Shown: positions 33,908 to 44,308 of the stretch, one piece after another
Layout: every line of letters begins with the position of its first letter
Numbering within the stretch: the first letter of the stretch is position 1
NCBI GenBank assembly: GCA_024688885.1
Contig: JAILDV010000057.1
Span: 1 to 64,000 of the forward strand
Origin: Bacteroidaceae bacterium
GTDB taxonomy: Bacteria; Bacteroidota; Bacteroidia; Bacteroidales; Bacteroidaceae
Direction of reading: 5' to 3'
DNA: 64,000 nucleotides
Notes under the pieces: generated by a model
What the model was told of the DNA's origin: nothing
Databases searched by the model: none
The model's input: only the letters and a program-made list of their open reading frames with translations
Translations under genes and position numbers: made by a program

Positions 33908-36151
33908 ATGGATGACGTAATCATGACGAATACAGAGCAAGAGGAACAGCTGGTCAATGCTGAGTTCCAGAAGTTGATAGATGCATATCTAGCAAGTCCG
34001 CATCGAAAGAAAGTGGACCTCATCACCAAAGCTTTCAATTTCGCCAAACATGCACACAAAGGTGTACGTCGTTTGTCTGGCGAACCATACATCATGCACC
34101 CTATCTCCGTTGCGCAGATAGTTTGTATTGAGATAGGATTGGGTTCCACGTCCATCTGTTCAGCCCTCCTTCACGACGTGGTGGAGGATACAGATTATAC
34201 GGTGGAAGATATCGAAAATATGTTTGGTCCGAAGATTGCCCAGATAGTCGATGGCTTGACCAAAATCTCGGGTGGCATCTTTGGTGATCATGCATCAGCT
34301 CAAGCTGAGAATTTCAAGAAACTTCTGCTGACGATGAGCGATGACATTCGTGTCATTCTCATTAAGATAGCTGACCGCTTGCATAACATGCGAACATTGG
34401 GTAGTCAGGCAGTCAACAAGCAGTATAAGATTGCAGGTGAGACGCTTTACATCTATGCACCGCTTGCCAATCGTCTGGGGCTGAATTCCATCAAGACGGA
34501 ATTGGAGGACTTGAGTTTCCGGTTTGAACATCCGGACGAGTATAAGGAGATAGAGACGAAGTTACTGGCTACGCAAGCTGAACGTGACACTGTCTTCGAC
34601 CAGTTTGCCAGCCCGATTCGTGCCCAATTGGATAGCATGGGACTCAACTATGAGATGAAGCAGCGTGTGAAGACGCCTTATTCCATTTGGCGGAAGATGC
34701 AAACGAAGCATATCCCCTTCGAGGAGATATACGATATCCTTGCTGCACGTATCATCTTTGATCCACAAGATGTTGATACAGAACTGAATGACTGTTTCAA
34801 TATTTATGTTCAGCTCTGTAAGATATACACCTCTCACCCAGATCGTACACGTGATTGGGTAAGTCATCCCAAAGCCAATGGGTATCAGGCACTACATGTC
34901 ACACTCATGTCCAAGCAAGGTGAGTGGATTGAGGTGCAGATTCGTTCGCGCCGGATGGATGAGATTGCAGAGAAAGGATTTGCGGCACATTGGAAATACA
35001 AAGATGGTGATAAGACCGAAACATCTTCAGAGAAGGAATTGGACAAGTGGCTTGCCACCATCAAAGAGATATTGGATGACCCTCAGCCTGATGCGATGGA
35101 TTTTCTCGACACCATCAAGTTAAATTTGTTTGCGTCAGAGATTTTTGTCTTCACCCCTAAAGGTGACATCCGTACGATGCCAGCAGGCAGCACCACCCTT
35201 GACTTTGCTTTCAGCATCCATACGTTTGTCGGCAGCCATTGCATTGGCGCAAAGGTGAACCACAAATTGGTGCCCATCAGTTATAAGCTGAATAGTGGCG
35301 ACCAGGTGGAGATTCTTACTTCCAAGTCGGTACATCCCACCCGTGAATGGCTGAATATAGCTACGACTGCTAAGGCAACGACCAAGATTCTTTCTATCCT
35401 TCGGAAGGAAGAACGTGAACTGCGCAAGAAGGGCGAACAGGAATTGGATGAGTTTTTGGAGAAGAATGACATCATCAGAGATTCTTTGATTGTTGATAAG
35501 TTGACTTCCTTCCATCAGTTGTCGAAGCCGGACGCCTTGTATGTCGCTATAGGTGAAGGCAAGGTAAAACTCGGACGTGCTGATTTAGACATGCTGAAAG
35601 GGAAGGGCGAGACGGGTGGATGGAAGAAACTGTTCTCTTTCGGAAAGAAGACAGCGAAGCAAGTTGTAAAGAAAAAGAATACGGTGGGTCCTGATTTCGA
35701 CAGGAAACAAACCCTTTCCTTGACCGAAGAAACCGTTCAGAACAATTATACGCTGTGTGATTGTTGCAAGCCGATTCCAGGTGATGTGGTGATGGGCTAT
35801 ATTGATGATGACAAACACATCATCATTCATAAGTTGCAATGTCCCAATGCTGAGAAACTGAAGGCGAATCACGGCAATCGGGTGTTGGCTGCGAAATGGG
35901 AGATGAGTCGCATGTCTTTGTTCCCTGTCTCCATCCATGTGAAGGGCTTTGACAAATTGGGACTTCTCCATGAGATGACGCAAGTGATATCCCAGTTACA
36001 CGGCGTTAATATCCGTAAGTTGGAAGTGGAATGCGATGATGGCATCTTTGAGTGTATGGTGCAGATGTATGTACATGACACAAAAGAGGTGGATGATATC
36101 ATAGGAGGACTTCGTGAAATACAGGACGTGAAGGAAGCCTCTCGTATTTAA
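33908..36151 (+). CDS. RelA/SpoT (p)ppGpp synthetase/hydrolase
   Basis: 747 residues with the full long-RSH order: HD hydrolase (MHPISVAQIV, HDVVEDTDYT, so hydrolase residues are kept), synthetase (RVKTPYSIWRKM, WVSHPKANGYQALHVTL, EVQIRS), TGS (FVFTPKGDIRTMPAGSTTLD), a CDCCKPIPGD zinc-finger/helical part and a C-terminal ACT domain. It makes and degrades the alarmone (p)ppGpp. ATG 33908 is used; ATG 33923 is an alternative. The gap to the mltD-like gene is 59 bp. Confidence 0.93.
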   Translation: MDDVIMTNTEQEEQLVNAEFQKLIDAYLASPHRKKVDLITKAFNFAKHAHKGVRRLSGEPYIMHPISVAQIVCIEIGLGSTSICSALLHDVVEDTDYTVEDIENMFGPKIAQIVDGLTKISGGIFGDHASAQAENFKKLLLTMSDDIRVILIKIADRLHNMRTLGSQAVNKQYKIAGETLYIYAPLANRLGLNSIKTELEDLSFRFEHPDEYKEIETKLLATQAERDTVFDQFASPIRAQLDSMGLNYEMKQRVKTPYSIWRKMQTKHIPFEEIYDILAARIIFDPQDVDTELNDCFNIYVQLCKIYTSHPDRTRDWVSHPKANGYQALHVTLMSKQGEWIEVQIRSRRMDEIAEKGFAAHWKYKDGDKTETSSEKELDKWLATIKEILDDPQPDAMDFLDTIKLNLFASEIFVFTPKGDIRTMPAGSTTLDFAFSIHTFVGSHCIGAKVNHKLVPISYKLNSGDQVEILTSKSVHPTREWLNIATTAKATTKILSILRKEERELRKKGEQELDEFLEKNDIIRDSLIVDKLTSFHQLSKPDALYVAIGEGKVKLGRADLDMLKGKGETGGWKKLFSFGKKTAKQVVKKKNTVGPDFDRKQTLSLTEETVQNNYTLCDCCKPIPGDVVMGYIDDDKHIIIHKLQCPNAEKLKANHGNRVLAAKWEMSRMSLFPVSIHVKGFDKLGLLHEMTQVISQLHGVNIRKLEVECDDGIFECMVQMYVHDTKEVDDIIGGLREIQDVKEASRI

Positions 36152-36180
36152 ACAAATATAAAAACAGGAAAGGCAATAAT

Positions 36181-37248
36181 ATGAATATGAAATACGTTAT
36201 AATGTGTGTGATAGGTATGGCTGTTTCACTAAGCGGTCTTGCACAAAGAATCTCCTTTGACAAGACGCTCGTAAATGCAGGCTCTACCATCTGGAAGAAA
36301 CCTGTGACAGCGGTGTTTAAGTTTACGAACAAGGACAAGTCCCCGTTGTTGATTAGGGATGTAGATGCAGGATGTGGATGCCTGACAACAAAGTGGACGA
36401 GAGAGCCTTTGATGAAGGGTGATGATGGAGAGATAAGCATTACGTATGACGCCATGATGCTGGGACATTTTGATCGGTACATCGATGTCTATACGAATGC
36501 AGGCGAAAAACCTGTGCGCATTCGTATGAAAGCCTTGGTGAACAATGGAGAGAAGAAAACGTTGGAGGAACTCTATCCATACAGTATCGATGACATCTTA
36601 TTGAGCACCAACAATGTGGAGTTCATGGATGTGAGTTCGGGCGATTCAGTCAAAGCAGAGATTGAGTTGTTGAACAATGGGGGGACGGTTTATACGCCAA
36701 TGCTGATGCATCTTCCTGCTTACATTACGGCAGAATACCAGCCAGAGATGATTGCACGTGGTCGTCGGGGAAAGATTGAGTTGACGTTGCACAGCGACAA
36801 GTTGCAAGACTTGGGTCTGAACCAGACAAGCATTTATTTGGCACGCTTCTCGGGTGACAAGGTGGGTTCCAACAATGAAATTGCGGTGTCTGCTGTGCTC
36901 TTGCCGGACTTGCATTTTGCTGAAGAATTTACCCGGAAACCTAATTTCCAGATCTCCACCACCGAACTGCACATCGGGAAGTTGGGTAAGAAGACCAAGT
37001 TGACAGGTCATGTAAAGTTGAGCAATAAGGGAGCAGGAGTGCTGAAACTGAACAAGATACAGGCATTCAACCAAGCCATTACGGTGTCGTTGCCAAAGAC
37101 GGAGTTGCAGCCAGGTGAGGAGGTGAAGATGAGTGTGACAGTCAATGCAAAGTTCTTGGGAATGTCTAAGGCACAACCTCGTGTGTTGATTATTACGAAC
37201 GACACCAAAAAACCGAAAGAAGTGGTGAATGTACATTTTGAGAAATAG
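36181..37248 (+). CDS. exported DUF1573-domain protein
   Basis: 355 residues. Signal peptide with site GLA|Q. Residues about 25-120 match DUF1573 (VFKFTNKDKSPLLIRDVDAG, then CGCLTTKW), an immunoglobulin-like fold often in Bacteroidetes exported proteins, and two more Ig-like segments follow. Function unknown; periplasmic or surface location is inferred. Ten bp before meaB. Confidence 0.75.
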   Translation: MNMKYVIMCVIGMAVSLSGLAQRISFDKTLVNAGSTIWKKPVTAVFKFTNKDKSPLLIRDVDAGCGCLTTKWTREPLMKGDDGEISITYDAMMLGHFDRYIDVYTNAGEKPVRIRMKALVNNGEKKTLEELYPYSIDDILLSTNNVEFMDVSSGDSVKAEIELLNNGGTVYTPMLMHLPAYITAEYQPEMIARGRRGKIELTLHSDKLQDLGLNQTSIYLARFSGDKVGSNNEIAVSAVLLPDLHFAEEFTRKPNFQISTTELHIGKLGKKTKLTGHVKLSNKGAGVLKLNKIQAFNQAITVSLPKTELQPGEEVKMSVTVNAKFLGMSKAQPRVLIITNDTKKPKEVVNVHFEK

Positions 37249-37257
37249 AAAAAGAAG

Positions 37258-38361
37258 ATGATGGAACATCCTGAAAACAGCGCTGAATATGCAGGCTTGC
37301 AAGTGAATGCAGGTGTGGCACAGCCATCCATAGTGAACCCCTATCTGAAACAGATGAGGAAGAAGAGGCAGAAGTTATATACTCCTGCCGAATATGTTGA
37401 TGGCATCTTGAAGGGGAATGTGAGCATGTTGAGTCAGGCCGTCACGCTGATTGAGAGTGTGTTACCTGAACATCAGACGATTGCGCAAGAGGTGATTGAG
37501 AAGTGCCTCCCATATTCTGGCAATTCCGTGAGGATAGGTATCAGTGGTGTGCCAGGTGCAGGTAAATCCACCAGCATCGATGCTTTTGGTGTGCATTTGT
37601 TGGAGAACTATGGAGGGAAATTGGCTGTCTTGGCCATTGACCCTTCTTCCGAGAAGACCAAGGGAAGTATTTTGGGTGACAAGACCCGAATGGAGAAATT
37701 GGCGGTGCATCCCAAGTCGTTCATTCGTCCAAGTCCGACGGCAGGTAGTTTGGGCGGTGTGGCTCGCAAGACACGTGAGACCATCATCTTGTGCGAAGCG
37801 GCTGGCTATGACAACATCTTTGTTGAGACGGTGGGTGTTGGACAGAGTGAGACGGCTTGTCATTCTATGGTCGATTATTTTCTGCTGATTCAGTTGGCAG
37901 GCACGGGCGATGAATTGCAAGGCATCAAGCGAGGCATCATGGAGATTGCTGATGGCATCGTTATCAACAAGGCAGATGGAAGCAATGTGGACAAGGCAGA
38001 ATTGGCGGCTTCCCATTTCAGAAATGCGCTCCATCTCTTCCCTGTGCCTGATAGTGGTATTGTACCCGAAGTCATGTGCTATTCGGGTTTCTACGAATTA
38101 CACATTGATGAAGTGTTGGAGATGATTTTCCGATACATCCGTCAGGTAAAGGAGAATGGCTATTTCCAGTATCGCAGGAATGAGCAATCCAAATACTGGA
38201 TGTATGAGAGTATCAATGAACATTTGAGGAATAGTTTCTATTATAATCCATCCATCAAGCAAATGATAGGCAATATGGAGAAAGAAGTGTTGGGAGGACA
38301 GATTACGTCATTTGTGGCAGCCAAGAAACTATTAGACACCTATTATGAGACGATTAAATAG
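37258..38361 (+). CDS. meaB: MeaB/ArgK G3E GTPase for methylmalonyl-CoA mutase
   Basis: 367 residues. P-loop GISGVPGAGKSTSIDAFG, then the MeaB signatures LAIDPSSEKTKGSILGDKTR and VETVGVGQSE and the base-recognition motif NKADGSN. MeaB loads and protects the B12-dependent methylmalonyl-CoA mutase used in succinate-propionate metabolism; the mutase is not in the window. The porQ start overlaps its end by 17 bp. Confidence 0.92.
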   Translation: MMEHPENSAEYAGLQVNAGVAQPSIVNPYLKQMRKKRQKLYTPAEYVDGILKGNVSMLSQAVTLIESVLPEHQTIAQEVIEKCLPYSGNSVRIGISGVPGAGKSTSIDAFGVHLLENYGGKLAVLAIDPSSEKTKGSILGDKTRMEKLAVHPKSFIRPSPTAGSLGGVARKTRETIILCEAAGYDNIFVETVGVGQSETACHSMVDYFLLIQLAGTGDELQGIKRGIMEIADGIVINKADGSNVDKAELAASHFRNALHLFPVPDSGIVPEVMCYSGFYELHIDEVLEMIFRYIRQVKENGYFQYRRNEQSKYWMYESINEHLRNSFYYNPSIKQMIGNMEKEVLGGQITSFVAAKKLLDTYYETIK

Positions 38362-39295
38362 ACACATTATTTGTTTGGCATTCCTTTCTTTTGCCACTTG
38401 TATGTGCGCACAGGAAGGGAAAATGGGGTATCAGTTTCTGAACATCCCTGTCAGTGCGCATTCTGCTGCATTGGGAGGTGCCAATATCAGCATCATTGAG
38501 GATGATGCCAGTATGATGTGGACAAACGCAGCCTTGCTTACGAATGTGTCTGACAACAGCATCTTGCTGGGCTATAATTCTTATATCCGTTCCAGCCACT
38601 TGATGTCGGCTGGTTATACGAAGGCGATTGGAGAGCGAGGCACATGGGCATTGGGTGCTCAGATGTTGGATTATGGTAAGATGGATGAGACGGATGAACA
38701 GGGTTCTGTTGTAGGAAGTTTTTCTGCCAAAGACTTGAATTTCCAGACATCCTATTCTTATATGTTGAGCGATTACTGGAGCGGTGCCATCACGGCGAAG
38801 GTCTTGATAAGCAACTACGCCAACTATTCCAGCACGGCTTTGGGGGCAGATTTGGCGTTGAACTATTTTGATGAGGCACACGGTTTCTCATTTTCTGCTG
38901 TCGGACGAAATCTTGGTGGTCAAGTCAAGTCTTTATACGATGATGGTGTCAAAGAATCCATGCCTTTTAATTTGGCTTTTGGCTTGAGTAAAGACTTTGC
39001 CAATGCTCCTTTGCGGGTGTCGCTGACAGCTGACGATGTGACGCATTGGGATGATGTGAAGTTCATTCAGCATTTTGTGTTGGGTATGGACATACTTCCT
39101 TCCAGCAACACATGGGTGGCGTTAGGCTATAATTTCCGTCGGGCACATGAAATGAAGGTGGCTGACAAGAGCAATTGGGCAGGCTTCAGCCTCGGAGCAG
39201 GTTTGAATGTGAAGAAATTCAAGGTGGGTGTTGCCTATGGAAACTACCATGTTGCGGCATCCTCCTTCTTGATAAATGCAGGTTTTTCATTATGA
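38345..39295 (+). CDS. porQ: PorQ-like type IX secretion/gliding protein
   Basis: 316 residues. Signal peptide ([13 protein letters not shown]), then a FadL-like barrel of the PorV/PorQ group: [20 protein letters not shown] is the family-defining start, with [12 protein letters not shown] after it. PorQ is an outer-membrane part of the type IX secretion system. It overlaps meaB by 17 bp and shares an ATGA overlap with cmk. No other T9SS gene is in the window, so a working system is not shown. Confidence 0.78.
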   Translation: MRRLNRHIICLAFLSFATCMCAQEGKMGYQFLNIPVSAHSAALGGANISIIEDDASMMWTNAALLTNVSDNSILLGYNSYIRSSHLMSAGYTKAIGERGTWALGAQMLDYGKMDETDEQGSVVGSFSAKDLNFQTSYSYMLSDYWSGAITAKVLISNYANYSSTALGADLALNYFDEAHGFSFSAVGRNLGGQVKSLYDDGVKESMPFNLAFGLSKDFANAPLRVSLTADDVTHWDDVKFIQHFVLGMDILPSSNTWVALGYNFRRAHEMKVADKSNWAGFSLGAGLNVKKFKVGVAYGNYHVAASSFLINAGFSL

Positions 39296-40008
39296 AGAAG
39301 ATTATTATTGCGATAGATGGCCATTCGAGTTGCGGTAAAAGCACGATGGCGAAGCAATTGGCAAAAGACATCGGTTATGTGTATGTAGACACAGGAGCCA
39401 TGTACCGTGCCGTGACACTATATGCCATGCGGAATGGTATGTATCCTGATGCAGGCATTCAGGAAGAGGAACTGAAGGCAGCTGTTGAGGCTGGTAAGAT
39501 TCAGATATCTTTCAAATTCAATGCAGAGACGGGACGTCCCGATACCTATTTGAATGGTGAGAAGGTGGAAGATGAGATTCGTCAGATGGAGGTGAGTAAC
39601 AGGGTAAGTCCTGTGGCAGCCTTACCGTTTGTTCGTGCTTTGTTGACACAACAGCAGCAGGAGATGGGTAAAGAGAAGGGCATCGTGATGGATGGAAGAG
39701 ATATTGGTACAGCTGTTTTTCCACAAGCAGAGATGAAAGTGTTCGTCACGGCATCGGCAAGGGTGCGTGCTCAACGTCGCTTTGATGAATTGATGGGCAA
39801 GGCGAAGACGCAGGAAGAATTGGCAGCCCTTAACTATGAGGAAGTGCTGAAGAATGTGGAGGAGCGTGATTATATCGATTCTCACCGAGAAGTGGCACCT
39901 TTACGACAAGCAGAAGACGCATTGGTGCTCGATAACTCTGACATGACACGCGAGGAACAGAGTGCCTGGCTGTTGGCAAAGTATCAGGAAATTGTAGCGA
40001 AATGCTGA
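39292..40008 (+). CDS. cmk: cytidylate kinase
   Basis: 238 residues from ATG 39292, whose ATGA overlaps the porQ stop; the frame stays open upstream but that part lies inside porQ. P-loop [18 protein letters not shown]-binding VDTGAMYRA and [11 protein letters not shown], lid region [11 protein letters not shown]. It phosphorylates CMP/dCMP to the diphosphate. ispH overlaps by seven bases. Confidence 0.95.
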   Translation: MKKIIIAIDGHSSCGKSTMAKQLAKDIGYVYVDTGAMYRAVTLYAMRNGMYPDAGIQEEELKAAVEAGKIQISFKFNAETGRPDTYLNGEKVEDEIRQMEVSNRVSPVAALPFVRALLTQQQQEMGKEKGIVMDGRDIGTAVFPQAEMKVFVTASARVRAQRRFDELMGKAKTQEELAALNYEEVLKNVEERDYIDSHREVAPLRQAEDALVLDNSDMTREEQSAWLLAKYQEIVAKC

Positions 40009-40853
40009 TAGAGATAGATGAAGGGTCGGGTTTCTGCTTTGGAGTGACGACAGCCATCAAGAAAGCAGAAGAGGAATTGGCAAAGAGTGGTTCACTCTAT
40101 TGCCTCGGTGACATCGTGCATAATGGTCGTGAGGTGGAGCGCTTGAAGAAGATGGGACTGACGACGGTGGAGCATGATGACCTTGACTCTTTACATGACA
40201 TCAAGATGCTTCTTCGTGCTCATGGTGAACCTCCCCAGACCTACATGAAAGCAAAAGAGCAGAACATCCGTGTGATTGATGCCACCTGTCCTGTGGTGCT
40301 CAACTTGCAGAAGCGCATCCGCAAGGCATACGAAGCAGGTGGACAGATTGTTATCTATGGAAAGAATGGTCATGCAGAGGTAGTGGGATTGGTGGGACAG
40401 ACGGACGGTACTGCCATTGTCATTGAGAATATGAGCGATGCCAAGAAACTGGATTTGAGTCGTGATATTCAATTGTTTTCACAGACGACAAAATCTCTGG
40501 AAGGGTTCCGTGAGATTGTTAGTTACATTGAGAAGAACATGAAGGAGGGAGCGCACTTTCAGTATTTCGACACTATCTGCCGTCAGGTGGCGAACCGTAT
40601 TCCTCACATCATGGAGTTTGCCTCCCGTCACGGAGTGATTCTCTTTGTATGCGGTAAGAAAAGTTCTAATGGGAAAGTGCTGTACAACCAGTGTTTATCC
40701 GTCAACCCGAACATCTATATGATTGATTCCCCTTCTGAAATCGACTTCAAGTGGTTCGAGGGATTTGATTCGGTGGGTATCTGTGGAGCGACAAGCACCC
40801 CTAAGTGGTTGATGGAAGAGTGTAAACAGAAGATTGAGAATGAAGAAACTTGA
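40002..40853 (+). CDS. ispH: 4-hydroxy-3-methylbut-2-enyl diphosphate reductase
   Basis: 283 residues. The three [4Fe-4S] cysteines are C12 (GFCFGV), C96 (DATCPVV) and C193 (DTICRQV); GHAEV carries the catalytic Glu and GATSTPKWL the substrate-binding TST. Last step of the MEP isoprenoid pathway. The start overlaps the cmk stop (ATGCTGA) and the end overlaps the next gene. Confidence 0.95.
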   Translation: MLIEIDEGSGFCFGVTTAIKKAEEELAKSGSLYCLGDIVHNGREVERLKKMGLTTVEHDDLDSLHDIKMLLRAHGEPPQTYMKAKEQNIRVIDATCPVVLNLQKRIRKAYEAGGQIVIYGKNGHAEVVGLVGQTDGTAIVIENMSDAKKLDLSRDIQLFSQTTKSLEGFREIVSYIEKNMKEGAHFQYFDTICRQVANRIPHIMEFASRHGVILFVCGKKSSNGKVLYNQCLSVNPNIYMIDSPSEIDFKWFEGFDSVGICGATSTPKWLMEECKQKIENEET

Positions 40854-41253
40854 CTACGAAATCATAGAGTTGCCGAAGATTGTTGACCCGCGTGGTAATT
40901 TGACTGTGGCAGAGCAGATGAAGAACGTGCCGTTCGACATCAAGCGCGTCTATTGGACTTACGATGTGCCTGGTGGTGAGAGTCGTGGAGGTCATGCCCA
41001 TAGAAATCTTTACCAGTTGGTGGTGGCAATGAGTGGCAGTTTCACAGTTACTCTCGATAATGGCGAAGAGCGTGCGACCATCCTGCTCAATCATCCTTGG
41101 CAGGGATTGCTTATCAAACCAGGCATGTGGCGAACGCTGGACGATTTTTCCTCGGGTGCCGTGTGTATGGTGCTGGCTTCCGAACTTTTTGAAGAAGAAG
41201 ATTATATCTACGATTACGAAGAGTTCTTAAATTATAAAAGATGTTCGAAATAA
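40840..41253 (+). CDS. FdtA-like dTDP-4-oxo-6-deoxyglucose 3,4-ketoisomerase
   Basis: 137 residues from ATG 40840. Single cupin of the FdtA/WxcM C-terminal type: IVDPRGNLTVAEQ near the start, RVYWTYDVPGGESRGGHAHR carrying the active-site His residues, and LLIKPGMWRTL. FdtA moves the keto group from C4 to C3 ahead of transamination at C3. It is first of three overlapping genes with a GNAT-type protein and an aminotransferase. The later addition to glycan is not visible here. Confidence 0.85.
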   Translation: MKKLDYEIIELPKIVDPRGNLTVAEQMKNVPFDIKRVYWTYDVPGGESRGGHAHRNLYQLVVAMSGSFTVTLDNGEERATILLNHPWQGLLIKPGMWRTLDDFSSGAVCMVLASELFEEEDYIYDYEEFLNYKRCSK

Positions 41254-42179
41254 GAAGATATACTCCCGCAGATAAGCCGCTATGGGACAAATATGTGGCG
41301 AAGGCACGGAATGCAACATTCCTGTTCTTTCGTGACTATATGGACTATCATAGTGATCGCTTCGAAGACCATTCGCTGCTGTTCTTCGTGGGAAATCATC
41401 TTCACTCCATTTTGCCTGCCAATATTGTAGGTTCAACCCTCTATTCTCATCAGGGATTGACTTATGGAGGACTGCTGATGGACGCAGAGGTTACTGCAGC
41501 AGACGTCATCCAATTGTTTAAGGAACTCAATGCCTATCTGTGCCAATGTGGCATTCGCAAGGTGGTCTATAAGCCCGTTCCGTGGGTGTATCATCAGTTG
41601 CCTTCCGAAGAAGACCTCTATCCGCTTTTCTGGATATGTAAGGCACGTTTGGTCACACGTGACATTGGCACAACCATCTTCCTGCAACAACGTCTGCGTT
41701 GGCGTAAAGACCGTAGAAGACGTTTACGTCGGGCACAAGAAGCAGGGGTGGAGGTAGTGCGTACCAATGATTTCGCCCCTTTCTGGAAAGTGCTTGAAGA
41801 AAATCTGATGAATCGCCATCAAGTACATCCCGTGCATTCCCTGCAAGAGATGGAACTGCTTCATGAGCGTTTCCCTGAGAACATCATTCAATACAATGCA
41901 TTGCTCAATGGACAAGTGGTGGCTGGCATGACCTTCTATGTGACTCCCCAAGTGGTGCATGGTCAGTATTGCTCTTCTAATGACATCGGAAAAGAGTGTG
42001 GGGCAGTGGATGCCATTCACGATTATGTGATGCACCATGAGTATCCCGATTACCTTTATATGGATTTTGGACGTTCTACCGAAGGCGATGGTTCCGTCCT
42101 AAATGAAGGTTTGGTGGCACAGAAAGAAGGGTTTGGTGGACGGACAATTTGTTATGACACTTACGAATGGGACGTATGA
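41241..42179 (+). CDS. GNAT/FemAB-like acyltransferase
   Basis: 312 residues. N-terminal IRRYTPADKPLWDKYVAKAR and a later segment with RWRKDRRRRLRRAQEAGVEV and NGQVVAGMTFYV match the Acetyltransf_6/FemAB-type GNAT fold. Between FdtA- and FdtB-like genes it could acetylate the 3-amino sugar, a job done by a hexapeptide enzyme in the best-known fdt clusters, so this role is inference. Overlaps both neighbours. Confidence 0.72.
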   Translation: MFEIRRYTPADKPLWDKYVAKARNATFLFFRDYMDYHSDRFEDHSLLFFVGNHLHSILPANIVGSTLYSHQGLTYGGLLMDAEVTAADVIQLFKELNAYLCQCGIRKVVYKPVPWVYHQLPSEEDLYPLFWICKARLVTRDIGTTIFLQQRLRWRKDRRRRLRRAQEAGVEVVRTNDFAPFWKVLEENLMNRHQVHPVHSLQEMELLHERFPENIIQYNALLNGQVVAGMTFYVTPQVVHGQYCSSNDIGKECGAVDAIHDYVMHHEYPDYLYMDFGRSTEGDGSVLNEGLVAQKEGFGGRTICYDTYEWDV

Positions 42180-43294
42180 ATATACCCTATCTTGATTTGA
42201 AAGCGGTGACGGCTCTGCATGGTGAGGAGATTCAGACAGCTGTGGCAGAGGTGGTAGGTGGCGGTTGGTACCTGCAAGGGGCGGCTGTGCAGCAATTCGA
42301 ACAGCACTATGCTGCCTACATCGGCACGCGGCACTGTGTGGGAGTGGCAAACGGACTTGATGCACTCACTCTTACTCTGAGGGCATACAAGGAAATGGGT
42401 CGGATAGGAGAGGGGGATGAAGTGCTCGTTCCCGCCAACACTTTCATTGCCACCGTTTTGGCTATCACAGAGAATGGATTGAAGCCCGTTTTCATAGATG
42501 TCGATGCAGATATGCTTGACCTCAACCTTGACCAATTGCAGCAATCCCTCACTTCCAAGACAAAAGCCTTGATGCTCGTTCACCTCTATGGTCGCTGCAC
42601 CTATAACGAATCCATCCGCTCCTTTTGTAAAGAGAATGGCTTGTTGCTTATCGAAGACAATGCGCAGGCACATGGCTGTATCTACCAGCATCAAAAGACA
42701 GGTTCTTTGGGCGATGTTGCTTGTCACAGCTTCTATCCGGGCAAGAATCTTGGTGCTTTAGGCGATGGAGGAGCGGTGACCACAGATGATGAAGAGTTGG
42801 CACAAATCATCCGTTCCATCGCCAACTATGGTTTTGAGAAGAAATATGTAGCTGCCTACAAGGGAAGAAACAGCCGTTTGGATGAAGTGCAGGCAGCCGT
42901 GCTCGATGTAAAACTTCGTTATTTGGATGAAGATAATGACCGAAGGCAAGTTGTTGCAAATGCCTATTATGCTCATATTCAGCATGAGGCGACACACTTG
43001 CCCAGTTTGATGGAGTCAGGCACAAATGTCTATCACATCTTTCCTGTCTTCACCCCTCATCGCGATGCCCTTCAGCACTACCTGCAAGAAAAAGGCATTC
43101 ACACCCTCATTCATTACCCTGTTCCTCCCCATCAGCAAACCTGCTATAGGGAATACAACCACCTCACACTTCCCGTCACCGAGCGGCTTGCGCGTGAAGA
43201 ATTGAGTCTTCCTCTCCATCCCGCTTTGACCGATGCCGAAGTTTCCTACATCATCGAAACTCTCAACTCTTTTCACCCCATTGTCAATAATTAA
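42176..43294 (+). CDS. DegT/DnrJ/EryC1/StrS (FdtB-like) sugar aminotransferase
   Basis: 372 residues from ATG 42176 (ATGA overlap with the previous stop); ATG 42167 is the alternative. PLP lysine K190 in SFYPGKNLGALGDGG, PLP-ring partner D161 in LIEDNAQAHG, and IPYLDL at the N-terminus are typical of the family. With the FdtA-like isomerase it would give a dTDP-3-amino-3,6-dideoxyhexose such as a Fuc3N or Qui3N type sugar, for surface glycan. Confidence 0.87.
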   Translation: MNIPYLDLKAVTALHGEEIQTAVAEVVGGGWYLQGAAVQQFEQHYAAYIGTRHCVGVANGLDALTLTLRAYKEMGRIGEGDEVLVPANTFIATVLAITENGLKPVFIDVDADMLDLNLDQLQQSLTSKTKALMLVHLYGRCTYNESIRSFCKENGLLLIEDNAQAHGCIYQHQKTGSLGDVACHSFYPGKNLGALGDGGAVTTDDEELAQIIRSIANYGFEKKYVAAYKGRNSRLDEVQAAVLDVKLRYLDEDNDRRQVVANAYYAHIQHEATHLPSLMESGTNVYHIFPVFTPHRDALQHYLQEKGIHTLIHYPVPPHQQTCYREYNHLTLPVTERLAREELSLPLHPALTDAEVSYIIETLNSFHPIVNN

Positions 43295-43312
43295 AACTCA
43301 ACAATATAAACT

Positions 43313-44293
43313 ATGGCAGAAATCAAAACAATCGGAATTGTCACTTCGGGTAATGATGCCCCTGGCATGAACAGCGCTATTCGCGCCGTCACACGTGCTG
43401 CTATCTACAACGGGCTTAAAGTGAAAGCCGTTCTTCATGGATACAAAGGGCTCATCGAAGGTGACATCGTCGAGTTTGAAACCCAGAGCGTCAGCAATAT
43501 CATTCAGTATGGCGGCACCATCCTCAAATCTTCCCCTTCGAAGGAGTTCAAGAACCCAGAAGGACGAAAGCAGGCACATGAGAATCTTGTGAAGGAAGGC
43601 ATTGACGCCTTGATTGTGATAGGTGGTGATGGCACCATTCAGGGTGCACGCATCTTTGCGCAGGAATTCAACTATCCCTGCATCGCCATCCCTGCCACCA
43701 TCGACAATAACCTCTGTGGCACCGACACCACTATTGGCTATGACACGGCACTCAACACCATCATGCAGACGGTTGATAAAATTCGTGACACTGCCACCAG
43801 TCACGAACGTCTTTTCTTTGTCGAAGTGATGGGCGATGGTGCAGGTTTCCTTGCGCTCAACAGTGGCATCGCAGCAGGTGTGGAAGAAGCCATCGTGCCC
43901 ACAGTAGAAGTGGAAGATGAACAGCTTCGCCATTTCATTCAGCAGGGATTCCGCAAGACCAAGGGAAGTGCCATTGTGCTTGTGGCTGCCAACGAACAGA
44001 CAGGAGGAGCTATGCACTATGCCGAACTCGCCAAGAGTCAACACCCCGATCTTGATGTGCGTGTTTCCATTGTAGGTCATGCTCAACGTGGAGGACATCC
44101 CACTGCTCACGACCGCATCATAGCCAGCCGCATGGGAGCCGCTTCCATTCAAGCCATCCTCAAAGGGCTTCGCAATGTGATGGTCGGCATTGACAACGAT
44201 GAAATCGTCTATGTCCCCTTCTCTCGTGCTATCAAGGAAAACCGTTCCATTGACCGCAATCTCCTTGACATTCTTCACAACATCTCCATCTGA
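43313..44293 (+). CDS. 6-phosphofructokinase-family protein with altered active site
   Basis: 326 residues, end-to-end homologous to bacterial PfkA. Catalytic D131 (TIDN), GGDGT, R166 (SHER) and GHAQRGG are kept. Several residues that contact ATP or fructose-6-phosphate in E. coli PfkA differ: TSGN14DAPG for TSGGDAPG, P75 where E. coli has Arg72, N133 after TIDN where Asp129 is usual, and D175 in EVMGDGAG where EVMGR has Arg171. ATP-type rather than PPi-type by GGDG. Activity may be lowered or changed; Bacteroidetes often carry several pfkA paralogues. Confidence 0.85.
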   Translation: MAEIKTIGIVTSGNDAPGMNSAIRAVTRAAIYNGLKVKAVLHGYKGLIEGDIVEFETQSVSNIIQYGGTILKSSPSKEFKNPEGRKQAHENLVKEGIDALIVIGGDGTIQGARIFAQEFNYPCIAIPATIDNNLCGTDTTIGYDTALNTIMQTVDKIRDTATSHERLFFVEVMGDGAGFLALNSGIAAGVEEAIVPTVEVEDEQLRHFIQQGFRKTKGSAIVLVAANEQTGGAMHYAELAKSQHPDLDVRVSIVGHAQRGGHPTAHDRIIASRMGAASIQAILKGLRNVMVGIDNDEIVYVPFSRAIKENRSIDRNLLDILHNISI

Positions 44294-44308
44294 GAAGGAG
44301 ACGGCTTT

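Noticed and set aside
43298..44278. 326-codon open frame on minus
   Set aside because: Complete shadow of the pfkA-like gene with no motif of its own.
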